Of a DNA stretch of 12,547 bases, positions 5,512 through 12,547 are shown piece after piece (position 1 is the first letter of the stretch; every line of letters starts with the position of its first letter). This DNA is from an uncultured Oscillospiraceae bacterium. GTDB taxonomy: Bacteria > Bacillota_A > Clostridia > Oscillospirales > Oscillospiraceae. Under the pieces are notes generated by a model. The model did not search any database, was not told the origin of the DNA, and was given only the letters and a program-made list of their open reading frames with translations. Both the position numbers and the translations under genes were made by a program. The stretch is taken from contig CANRMG010000043.1 of assembly GCA_947631675.1 (NCBI GenBank), forward strand, positions 1 through 12,547. Direction: 5' to 3'.

Positions 5512-6893
5512 CCTTGCAAGAGTATTTGAAGTCATTGGCGGGAAAGCGCGCGGCTGTGGTGGGCGCGGGGCTGTCGAACCGGCCGCTGGTGGGTTTACTG
5601 GCCGATGCGGGCGTCGATACCACCGTATATGACAAGACCGACGCCGCCGGCCTGGGGGCGTTTTATGAGGATATGAGCGCCAGGGGCGTGAAATTCCATC
5701 TGGGCGAGGGCTATATGGATGGCCTGGACGGAGACATCATCTTCCGCAGCCCCAGCGTTTTGCCCTTCCGGCCGGAGCTTGTCCGGGCGGCGGAGCAAGG
5801 AGCGGTCATCACCAGCGAGATGGAGGTGTTCATGTCGCTTTGCCCCTGCCCGATCATCGCGGTGACCGGCTCTGACGGCAAGACGACGACCACTACCCTG
5901 ATCGCAAAAATACTGGAGGCTGCCGGCCGGAAGGTATGGCTGGGGGGCAACATCGGCCGTCCGCTGCTGGCGGAGACGGACAACATCGCGCCCGGCGACG
6001 CGGCGGTGCTGGAGCTGAGCTCCTTCCAGCTGCACAGTATGAACTGCTCCCCCGACGTGGCGGTGATCACCAATATGGCCCCCAACCACTTGGACATCCA
6101 CAAGGACTATCAGGACTACATCGACGCGAAAAAGCAGATATTCAAAAACCAGCGCCCGGAGGGGAAGCTGGTGCTGAACCAGGATAACGCCGTCACGGCG
6201 GCCTGCGCTGGGGAGGCCCGGGGCAGCGTGTGGTGGTTCAGCCGGAAGGATACTGTGTCTCCCGGCGTGTACCTGCGGCCTGACGGAATGATCTGCGCCT
6301 GCGTGGACGGGGAGACGACAGAGATGATGCCCGCGGCGGACATCCGCATCCCCGGCATGCACAACGTGGAGAATATGATGACCGCCTTCGCGGCCACGTG
6401 GGGCCTGGCGGATCTGGAGTCCATGCGCTCCGTGGCCCGCACCTTCACCGGCGTGGCCCACCGGCTGGAGACCGTGCGGGTCCATAAGGGCGTGACCTAT
6501 ATAAACGACTCCATCGCCTCCAGCCCGGACAGGACCCTGGCGGGTCTGGCCTGCTTTGACGAAAAGCTCATCCTTATCGCCGGGGGCAAGGACAAGGGCG
6601 TGCCCTTCACGAGCCTTGGCCCGGCCATATGCAGGCACGTGAAAAAGCTGTATCTCACCGGCCTCACGGCGGGGAAGATCAAAGAGGCGGTCCAGAGCGC
6701 GGAGGAATATGTTCCCGGCGCGCCGGAGATATTTGTGATAGACGACTTTACCGAGACGGTGAAGGCGGCGGCCGCGGCGGCTCAGCCCGGGGACACGGTG
6801 CTCATGAGCCCGGCCAGCACCTCCTTCGACCGGTTCAAAAACTTTGAGGAACGGGGAGACCTGTTCCGCCGGATCATCGGAGAAATGGAGTGA
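5508..6893 (+). CDS. murD: UDP-N-acetylmuramoyl-L-alanine--D-glutamate ligase
   Basis: Cytoplasmic ATP-dependent ligase that adds D-glutamate to UDP-MurNAc-L-Ala in peptidoglycan precursor synthesis. The 461-aa product (from TTG) is of normal length. An N-terminal Rossmann-like domain (AAVVGAGLSN, 15-24) binds the uridine nucleotide. The central ATPase domain carries the P-loop GSDGKTTTT (121-129), ELSSFQL (169-175) and NHLDIH (193-198). The lysine expected to be carbamylated is probably in the KKQIF block (208-212). GMHNVEN (283-289), HRLE (318-321) and NDSIASSP (333-340) precede the C-terminal domain with SPASTSFDRF (434-443). All Mur ligase signatures are present. It is the first gene of a closely spaced run, with the next start 4 nt after its stop. 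Other dcw cluster genes are absent here, so murD is detached from its usual neighbours. Confidence 0.97.
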   Translation: MTLQEYLKSLAGKRAAVVGAGLSNRPLVGLLADAGVDTTVYDKTDAAGLGAFYEDMSARGVKFHLGEGYMDGLDGDIIFRSPSVLPFRPELVRAAEQGAVITSEMEVFMSLCPCPIIAVTGSDGKTTTTTLIAKILEAAGRKVWLGGNIGRPLLAETDNIAPGDAAVLELSSFQLHSMNCSPDVAVITNMAPNHLDIHKDYQDYIDAKKQIFKNQRPEGKLVLNQDNAVTAACAGEARGSVWWFSRKDTVSPGVYLRPDGMICACVDGETTEMMPAADIRIPGMHNVENMMTAFAATWGLADLESMRSVARTFTGVAHRLETVRVHKGVTYINDSIASSPDRTLAGLACFDEKLILIAGGKDKGVPFTSLGPAICRHVKKLYLTGLTAGKIKEAVQSAEEYVPGAPEIFVIDDFTETVKAAAAAAQPGDTVLMSPASTSFDRFKNFEERGDLFRRIIGEME

Positions 6894-6897
6894 TACG

Positions 6898-7920
6898 ATG
6901 GAGCTTAGCGAACTGACGAAATGCCTATCGGGCCTGTATGGCCCCTCCGGCTTTGAGGAGCCGGTGCGAGAGTATATCGCCTCCTACCTGCACCACACGG
7001 CGGACGAGATTCGCTCCGACGCCTTGGGTAACATGATCGCCATCAAGCGCTGCGGCAAGCCCGGCGCGAAGCGGGTCCTGCTGGACGCCCATATGGACGA
7101 GATCGGCTTTATCGTCACCGGCGCGAAGGACGGTTTTCTCTCCTTCGGCATGCTGGGCGGCGTGGACCAGCGTATGCTGCCAGCCCGGGAGGTGATGGTG
7201 CTGTCCGATCCGCCGCTCTTTGGCGTCATCGACACCATGCCGCCCCATGTGCTCAGCCAGGAGGAGATGGGGAAGGCCATCGAGCCGGACAAGCTCTATA
7301 TAGACGTGGGTCTGACCCAGGAGGAGGCAGTGAAGGCCGCGCCGCCGGGCACGCCCGTGGTGTACGCCGCCGGCTGCGACGAGCTGGGCCAAGGGCAGCT
7401 TTGCGGTAAGGCTCTGGACGACCGGGCCTGCGCCGCCGTCATCATCAGGGCCTTTGAGCGCCTGGCGGAGAAGGAACTCAATGTGGACCTGTGCTGCCTG
7501 GTCAGCACCCAGGAGGAGGTGGGCCACCGTGGCGCCATCGTGGCGGCCTTCGGTCTGGAGCCGGATCTGGCCATCGTGGTGGATGTGACCCATGGCAAGA
7601 CGCCCGACGGGCGGGAGGCCCTTACAGAGTGCGGAAAGGGCGCCGCCGTCGGTATAGGACCCAATATCAATACGGCCCTGGCCAAGGAGCTCATGGCCCT
7701 GGCGGAGGCTAAGGGCATACCCTATCAGCCTGAGGCGGTGCCCGGCGGCAACAGCGGTACCAACGCCTGCGCCATCCAGGTGGCGAGGACCGGCGTCGTC
7801 ACGGCGCTCATATCCCTGCCGCTGAAGTATATGCATACGCCGGTAGAGGTGGTCCACCTGTCCGATATGGAAGCCATCGTGGACTTGATCGCGGCCTACG
7901 TAGAGAGCATGGAGGTGTGA
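6898..7920 (+). CDS. M42 family metallo-aminopeptidase (first of a tandem pair)
   Basis: Cytoplasmic co-catalytic metal aminopeptidase of the TET/FrvX/YsdC group, often mis-annotated as endoglucanase; these usually assemble as 12-subunit tetrahedra that trim peptides from the N-terminus. The 340-aa protein has the M42 metal set: His65 in AHMDE (with Asp67), Asp174 in ALDDR, catalytic base Glu206 and metal Glu207 in TQEEVG, Asp229 in VVDVTHGK, and His313 in YMHTP. GGNSGTNA (283-290) is the family glycine segment. It starts 4 nt after murD, with GGAG at 6887-6890 as RBS inside the end of murD. The neighbouring gene is a same-length paralogue. Substrate is not predictable from sequence alone. 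Confidence 0.95.
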   Translation: MELSELTKCLSGLYGPSGFEEPVREYIASYLHHTADEIRSDALGNMIAIKRCGKPGAKRVLLDAHMDEIGFIVTGAKDGFLSFGMLGGVDQRMLPAREVMVLSDPPLFGVIDTMPPHVLSQEEMGKAIEPDKLYIDVGLTQEEAVKAAPPGTPVVYAAGCDELGQGQLCGKALDDRACAAVIIRAFERLAEKELNVDLCCLVSTQEEVGHRGAIVAAFGLEPDLAIVVDVTHGKTPDGREALTECGKGAAVGIGPNINTALAKELMALAEAKGIPYQPEAVPGGNSGTNACAIQVARTGVVTALISLPLKYMHTPVEVVHLSDMEAIVDLIAAYVESMEV

Positions 7921-7921
7921 T

Positions 7922-8944
7922 ATGATACTGGATACGCTGGAAACTCTGTGCTGTCTGGAGGGCGTCTCCGGCGGCGAGGATGAAGTTCGCGACTACATTC
8001 TGGAGCGGGCCATGCCCCATGCCGACGAGATACGCACAGACCCCATGGGCAATCTTATGGTATTCAAAAAGGGCGCTGTCGCCCCGTCGAAGCGGGTCAT
8101 GCTCTGCGCCCATATGGATGAGGTGGGTCTGATCATCACCTGGATCACCGAGGACGGCTACCTGCACTTCAGCCAGGCCGGCGGCCTGGACCGGCGGGTG
8201 ATCCTGGGGAAAAAGGTGTTCGTGGGCCCCGACCGCGTTCTGGGCGTGGTGGGCGTAAAGGCGGTGCATATGACCACCGCGGAGCAGCGAAAGAAGCTGC
8301 CGGAGATGAAGGATATGTTCATCGACATCGGCGCAAAGGATAAGGCCGAGGCGGAAAAGCTTGTCCATGTCGGCGACCTGGCGGCTTTTGACGACCGGGT
8401 GGTGCGCTTTGGCGACGGCTTTGTGAAGGCCAAGGCCATCGACGACCGGGTGGGCTGCGCTACCATGCTGGAGCTCATAGAGGGCGACATCCCCTGCGAC
8501 TGCTGGTTCGCCTTTACCACCCAGGAGGAGGTGGGCACCCGGGGCGCCACGGTGGCGGCCCGGAGCATCCAGCCGGACGTGGCGCTGGTCCTGGAGGGCA
8601 CCACGGCGGCGGACCTGCCGGACGTGGAGGGCGCGGGGCGCGTCTGCTCACCGGGCAGCGGCGTGGTAATCCCCTTCATGGACCGGGGCACCATCTATGA
8701 CCGGGAGCTTTTCAAGACCCTGACCCGCCTGGCGGAGGAGAACGAGATACCCTGGCAGACAAAGAGCAAGATCGCCGGCGGCACCGATGGCTCCGCCATG
8801 CAGCGCAGCGGGGCGGGGGCGGCCGTGGCGGCAGTGTCCGTGCCCCTGCGGAACATCCACTCTCCGGCCTGTGTGGCCAAGATATCCGAGTGCGAGGACC
8901 AGCTGCGTCTGGCGCGGCTCTTCCTGGCAGAAATGGGAAAATGA
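7922..8944 (+). CDS. M42 family metallo-aminopeptidase (second of a tandem pair)
   Basis: Paralogue of the preceding gene, also 340 aa, beginning 1 nt after its stop with GGAGG (7911-7915) as RBS. The metal set is complete: His64 in AHMDE, Asp174 in AIDDR, Glu202 and Glu203 in TQEEVG, Glu225 in LEGTT, and His313 in NIHSP. The second-metal ligand is Glu here and Asp in the first copy, and the substrate-side segment differs (GGTDGSAMQRSG against GGNSGTNACAIQ), so the two probably differ in residue preference. The sequences are too diverged for a recent duplication. Same length and tight coupling leave room for a mixed oligomer. Confidence 0.95.
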   Translation: MILDTLETLCCLEGVSGGEDEVRDYILERAMPHADEIRTDPMGNLMVFKKGAVAPSKRVMLCAHMDEVGLIITWITEDGYLHFSQAGGLDRRVILGKKVFVGPDRVLGVVGVKAVHMTTAEQRKKLPEMKDMFIDIGAKDKAEAEKLVHVGDLAAFDDRVVRFGDGFVKAKAIDDRVGCATMLELIEGDIPCDCWFAFTTQEEVGTRGATVAARSIQPDVALVLEGTTAADLPDVEGAGRVCSPGSGVVIPFMDRGTIYDRELFKTLTRLAEENEIPWQTKSKIAGGTDGSAMQRSGAGAAVAAVSVPLRNIHSPACVAKISECEDQLRLARLFLAEMGK

Positions 8945-8946
8945 TG

Positions 8947-8975
8947 TCATAAACCGGCGCTTTCCGGCATAGTAT
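8947..8975 (+). promoter_or_regulatory. Candidate sigma-E-like promoter of yunB
   Basis: TCATAAA (8947-8953), a 14-nt spacer and CATAGTAT (8968-8975) match the sigma-E consensus at 5 of 7 and 6 of 8 positions. Spacing equals that of the candidate at 2548. A weakness is that the predicted start (about 8982) falls at the Shine-Dalgarno sequence, leaving a leader of only about 13 nt. Confidence 0.35.
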
Positions 8976-8994
8976 CCCCATAGGGGGTGATGTC

Positions 8995-9642
8995 ATGCCG
9001 TCAAGACGCTGGCCCCGACGCCGGCCCATAAGCCCGGCGGTCCGCCGGGCGGCGCTGTGCCTGCTGGCACTCGGCCTCCTGGCCCTGCTGGGGACGATCG
9101 GCGTCGTCCTGCGCGGCATGGTGACGGAATACGCCGCCTCCGCCGCCCGGGATGAGGTGGTATCCAAGGTGAACGCCATCGTGAAGGATGTGATGGCGGA
9201 CCCCGCCTTCGCTGGGGTGAGCCTGGTGGAGCTGGAGCGGGACGAGTCCGGCTGCGTCACAGCCGTGATCGCCGACGCCCCGGCTATCAACGCCCTGGCG
9301 GCAGAGGTGCTGTCCCGGGCTGTAGAGGAGACGGAGCGGGAGGCCATCACGGTGGAGATCCCCGTCATGAACCTGCTGGGCAGCGCGCTTTTCATGAACC
9401 ATGGACCCTCCGTCGCTGTGAATGTGACCATGCTCTCGTCCAGCACGGCGGGTTTTCGCAGCGAGCTCACAGCTGCGGGCATCAACCAGACCCGCCATCA
9501 GATATTCCTGGAGCTGGACGTGCAGCTTTCTTTCCTCATGCCATGGCAGGGTATGGACACCTCTGTGCAGACGGAGATATTGGTATCGGAGACTGTGATC
9601 GTGGGCCGCGTGCCCGGCAGCTATATGAACGTGGAGAGATGA
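8995..9642 (+). CDS. yunB: Sporulation protein YunB
   Basis: A 215-aa membrane protein of the YunB family; in B. subtilis yunB belongs to the sigma-E regulon and is needed for full sporulation, with molecular role unknown. It has a very basic, Pro/Arg-rich N-terminus, one transmembrane helix (about 19-39) and an exposed domain. Family-like features are EYAASAARDEVVSKVNAIV (45-63), the central GSALFMNHGPSVAVNV block, a TAAGINQTRHQIFLEL segment and the C-terminal SETVIVGRVPGSY. The ATG at 8995 has AGGGGGTGA (8982-8990) as RBS. It follows the second M42 gene by 50 nt that hold a candidate sigma-E-like promoter. Its stop overlaps an ATG in the ligA frame, suggesting translational coupling of a sporulation gene to a replication gene. 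Confidence 0.93.
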   Translation: MPSRRWPRRRPISPAVRRAALCLLALGLLALLGTIGVVLRGMVTEYAASAARDEVVSKVNAIVKDVMADPAFAGVSLVELERDESGCVTAVIADAPAINALAAEVLSRAVEETEREAITVEIPVMNLLGSALFMNHGPSVAVNVTMLSSSTAGFRSELTAAGINQTRHQIFLELDVQLSFLMPWQGMDTSVQTEILVSETVIVGRVPGSYMNVER

Positions 9643-9644
9643 AC

Positions 9645-11569
9645 ATGGAACCGACGATAGAAGCCTATAACGAGCTGGTGGAGAAGCTTTTGGCGCTGTC
9701 CGTGGCGTACTACGATAACGACGCGCCTCTCGTGTCGGACTTTGAGTACGACATGATGAACAACTCCCTCAAGCGCATGGAGGCGGAGCACCCGGAGTGG
9801 ATACGGCCCGACTCGCCCACCCAGCACGTGGGCGGCCATGTGAGCGAGGCCTTTGCCCCGGTGGCCCACGAGGTGCCACTGGAGAGCCTGCAGGACGTGT
9901 TCTCCTTTGAGGAAGTGGCCGCCTTTGTGGAGAAGATGGACGTGTCTGTCACCGAGCCCCACGACTATGTGACGGAGCCGAAGATCGACGGGCTGTCCGT
10001 GGCGGTGGAGTACCACGACGGCGTGTTTTACCGCGGCGCACCATCCGCAGCCTTCCCAAGAAGCTGAAAAACGCCCCCGCCCGGCTCATCGTCCGGGGTG
10101 AGGTATATATGTCCCACGATACCTTCAACACCATCAACGCGCAGCGGGAGGTCACCGGGGAGCCTCCCCTGGCCAATCCCCGCAACGCCGCCGCCGGCTC
10201 TTTGCGCCAGCAGGACCCGGCCGTGTGCGCCCAGCGGATGCTGGACGTGATCTTCTTCAACATCCAGCTGGCGGAGGGGACGGGCTATAGGACCCACTAC
10301 GAGACCCTGGAGGCCATGGCGGCTATGGGCCTGCCCGTGGTGGCCCACACCCTCTGCAAGACGCCAAAAGAGTGCACCGACACCATCGACGCCATCGGCG
10401 AGGGCCGGGAGGGGTATCCTTTCGACATCGACGGGGCCGTGGTGAAGCTGAACGACCTTGCCCAGCGCCAGACACTGGGCAGCACGGCCAAGTACCCCCG
10501 CTGGGCAGTGGCCTATAAATATCCCCCTGAGAAAAAGCCCAGCCGCGTGGTGGACATCCTCATCCAGGTTGGCCGCACCGGCGTTCTGACGCCCAAGGCG
10601 GTCATCGAGCCCATACGTCTCGCCGGCACCACCGTCACTAACGCCACCCTCCACAACCAGGACTTCATCGAGAACATGGGCGTGAACGTAAGGGATACGG
10701 TGCTGGTACAGAAGGCGGGGGAGATCATACCCGAGGTGCTCCAGGTCGTCAAAAAGGACAGCGAGGGCTTCTTCCGCTTCCCAGCGGTGTGTCCGGTATG
10801 CGGCGCACCCGCGGAACGGGACGAGGACGGGGCCGCCATCCGCTGCACCGGCGCGGAGTGCCCGGCTCAGCGGCTTCGCAACATCGTCCACTTCGCCTCC
10901 AAGGATGCTATGGACATCGACGGCCTGGGCCCCGCGGTGGTGGAGGCCCTGGACAAGGCAGGGCTCATAAAGACTCCGGCGGAGCTGTACTACCTGGACG
11001 CCCAGTCCGTGGCCACGGTGGACCGGATGGGAAAGAAGTCTGCCGAGAATCTTATCAACAATCTGGAAGAGAGCAAGAGCCGCGGTCTTGCCCGGCTGCT
11101 GTGCGCCTTCGGTATCCGCCAGGTGGGGGCCAAGGCGGCCAAGGTCCTGGCCCGGCGCTTTGCCACGCTGGACGAGCTCATGGCTGCCACAGAGGAGGAG
11201 CTCACCGTCATCGACGATGTGGGGCCCGTCACCGCCCGGTATATCGTCCGCTGGTTTGAAAGCCCCCAGAGCCGCCACCAGATCGAGCTGCTGCGCCAGG
11301 CGGGCGTCAGCTTTGAAAGCAGGGAGGAGATCGCGGATACCCGCTTCGCCGGAAAGACCTTTGTGCTCACGGGGGCGCTTACGCGGTTCACCCGCTCGGA
11401 GGCGGAGGAGATCATCGAGCGCTTCGGCGGCAAAGCCTCCGGCTCCGTGTCCAAAAAGACCTCCTATGTGCTGGCGGGGGCCGACCCGGGGTCCAAGCTC
11501 ACCAAGGCGCAGGGACTGAGCGTGCCGATCCTCTCGGAGGAAGAATTTCTGAAAATGATCGAAGAGTGA
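9645..11569 (+). pseudogene. ligA: NAD-dependent DNA ligase, frame broken by an apparent 49-nt deletion
   Basis: LigA seals nicks in replication and repair using NAD and is essential in most bacteria. The first frame (9645-10040) encodes domain Ia (YYDNDAPLVSDFEYD), SPTQHVGG, and the adenylation motif EPKIDG with Lys113, ending in GVFYRGA. Homology resumes in another frame at 10043 with IRSLPKKLKN and runs to 11569: DGAVVKLND and AYKYPPEK motifs, OB fold, a four-Cys zinc finger (CPVCGAP then CTGAECP), helix-hairpin-helix region and BRCT domain. The missing piece is about 16 codons plus one base, covering the conserved TRGDG-GEDVT motif; restoring it would give about 657 aa, a normal length. 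As written the first frame stops at 10067. The ATG at 9645 is preferred (GGAG 8 nt upstream); 9639 overlaps the yunB stop. Either a real lesion or a sequencing or assembly error. Confidence 0.93.
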
Positions 11570-11574
11570 CCTTT

Positions 11575-11608
11575 GCCCCGTCCGAGCCCGTCGGACGGGG
11601 CTTTTTTT
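11575..11608 (+). terminator. Rho-independent terminator after ligA
   Basis: Perfect 11-bp stem GCCCCGTCCGA (11575-11585) with TCGGACGGGGC (11591-11601), a 5-nt loop and seven T residues (11602-11608). It starts 6 nt after the ligA stop and closes the murD-ligA run. Confidence 0.96.
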
Positions 11609-11634
11609 GTGCACAATTGGGTAGGCGCCAAAGC

Positions 11635-11663
11635 TTGTAAGAGGCACTGGGATGATGTATAAT
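11635..11663 (+). promoter_or_regulatory. Sigma-A promoter of the MATE transporter gene
   Basis: TTGTAA (11635-11640), a 17-nt spacer and a perfect TATAAT (11658-11663). The start would be near 11670, about 37 nt before the ATG. The leader is A-rich and holds AAGGAG (11692-11697), 9 nt before the start codon. Confidence 0.88.
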
Positions 11664-11706
11664 AGATAAATACAGAAAAATGATAGGAAATAAGGAGATC
11701 CCACAT

Positions 11707-12547
11707 ATGGCGAAGACCCAAAACCGGCTCGATTCCAGCCGCATGGGAGAGATGCCGGAGGGACGGCTGCTTTTATCCATCGCCGTTCCCATGATGCTTT
11801 CCATGCTGGTGCAGGCCCTCTATAACATCGTGGACAGCGTATACGTGTCCCGGGTATCGGAGGACTGCCTGTCCGCTCTGAGCCTGGCGTTCCCGGCCCA
11901 GAATATCATGATCGGCCTGGGCACCGGTACGGGCGTGGGCGTGAGCACCCTCGTGTCCCGGGCGCTGGGCAGCCGGGACGGGAAGCTGGCCAGCCGCACC
12001 GCCGGCACGGCTATTGCCCTGAGCTTTTGCTGCTGGCTGCTGATGGCCCTGTTCGGCATCTTTGGCGCGGACGCCTTCATCCGTTCCCAGACGGACATCG
12101 AGAGCATCCGGGCCTATACCGATTCTTACCTTCGGATCGTGACCATCGGGTCTACATTCGTATACCTGGAGATATGCGTCGAGAGGCTGCTGCAGTCCAC
12201 AGGCCTCACGACCCTTTCTATGTGGACGCAGATGGTGGGCGCTGTCACGAACATCATTCTGGACCCCTTCTTCATCTATGGCTGGTGCGGTCTGCCTGCC
12301 ATGGGCACCGCCGGCGCCGCCATCGCCACGGTCATCGGCCAGGCGGTAGGCGCGGGCGTAGGCTTTTTGTTCCACTTCAAGAAGAACAAGGAGCTGCCTA
12401 TCCACTGGAGCGACGTCCGTCTGCCCTGGGCCATCGTGAAGGACATCTACCGCATCGGCTTCCCGTCCATCCTGATGGTGGGCATCGGCTCCGTCACCAA
12501 CTACCTGATGAACATCATCCTCATCGGGTTCACCTCCACGGCGGTGG
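11707..12547 (+). CDS. MATE family efflux transporter (3' end outside window)
   Basis: Polytopic inner-membrane antiporter that exports drugs or other cations using a sodium or proton gradient. The frame runs from the ATG at 11707, with AAGGAG as RBS, through 280 codons to the window edge, roughly the first 60% of a typical 450-aa member. Visible are a short polar N-terminus, then PMMLSMLVQALYNIVDSVYV, the typical first helix with YNIVD, a GLGTGTGVGVSTLVSRALG segment, and the NIILDPFFIYG block that marks the family, within about seven hydrophobic helices. The pattern fits the DinF/MepA-like branch common in Clostridia. It has its own promoter and is transcriptionally separate from ligA. Substrate cannot be deduced. 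No regulator gene is visible next to it within the window. Confidence 0.94.
   Translation, partial: MAKTQNRLDSSRMGEMPEGRLLLSIAVPMMLSMLVQALYNIVDSVYVSRVSEDCLSALSLAFPAQNIMIGLGTGTGVGVSTLVSRALGSRDGKLASRTAGTAIALSFCCWLLMALFGIFGADAFIRSQTDIESIRAYTDSYLRIVTIGSTFVYLEICVERLLQSTGLTTLSMWTQMVGAVTNIILDPFFIYGWCGLPAMGTAGAAIATVIGQAVGAGVGFLFHFKKNKELPIHWSDVRLPWAIVKDIYRIGFPSILMVGIGSVTNYLMNIILIGFTSTAV

Noticed and set aside
10030..10070. Programmed frameshift in ligA
   Set aside because: No slippery heptamer or stimulatory structure stands out, and changing frame would not restore the roughly 16 missing codons of a conserved motif.
11607..11616. Perfect 10-nt palindrome TTGTGCACAA upstream of the MATE gene, as an operator
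   Set aside because: A 10-nt palindrome is expected several times by chance in a window of this size; it overlaps the terminator T tract and lies well upstream of the promoter.
10028..11704. Minus-strand open frame of 558 codons opposite ligA
   Set aside because: It crosses the ligA terminator and the MATE promoter and has no family resemblance; an antisense shadow.
1..12547. CRISPR array, insertion sequence, phage or defence genes
   Set aside because: No regularly spaced repeats, transposase, integrase or defence-type genes were seen; all genes but the 50-aa ORF belong to recognised families, mostly housekeeping or sporulation.

Overview
The window is a GC-rich (clearly above 60% by eye), one-directional stretch of chromosome from an endospore-forming Clostridia-type bacterium. 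It most resembles the high-GC Oscillospirales of the gut. The spore genes (a SPOCS/LysM protein and YunB), a PASTA-kinase/RsgA pair, sigma-A boxes, strong Shine-Dalgarno sequences and two TTG starts all fit a Firmicute. Every gene is on the + strand. The large minus-strand open frames are shadows of GC-rich codons. The lineage is inferred from gene content and style, not from a database search.

Layout. (1) 2-1456: C-terminal part of a PASTA Ser/Thr kinase (PrkC type), cut by the window edge, followed 2 nt later by rsgA, a ribosome-assembly GTPase. (2) 2357-2548: a strong hairpin and a possible 50-aa membrane peptide whose ribosome-binding site lies inside the hairpin. (3) 2612-4114: a SPOCS (DUF3794)/LysM protein behind a near-consensus sigma-E-like promoter. 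(4) 4115-5276: a sigma-A promoter, yebC and the RNase P RNA gene. (5) 5281-5425: three consecutive hairpins, the last a canonical terminator. (6) 5451-11608: a promoter, then murD, two M42 aminopeptidases, yunB and ligA, all closely spaced and closed by a strong terminator. (7) 11635-end: a promoter and the first 280 codons of a MATE transporter.

How the genes fit together. Most are housekeeping: envelope signalling (kinase), ribosome maturation (RsgA), translation (YebC), tRNA 5' processing (RNase P), peptidoglycan precursor synthesis (MurD), peptide turnover (M42 pair) and DNA joining (LigA). Two genes are sporulation genes, and each has a sigma-E-like promoter of its own just upstream, strong for the SPOCS/LysM gene and weaker for yunB.

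I did not find a convincing new multi-gene system. The points most worth a second look are a ligA reading frame broken by an apparent 49-nt deletion that removes a conserved nucleotidyltransferase motif; a PASTA kinase with HMD instead of HRD and an acidic activation loop; the hairpin that buries the ribosome-binding site of a small membrane peptide; an ATG-CCT-TGA mini-ORF overlapping the murD TTG start; and the structured block after rnpB.
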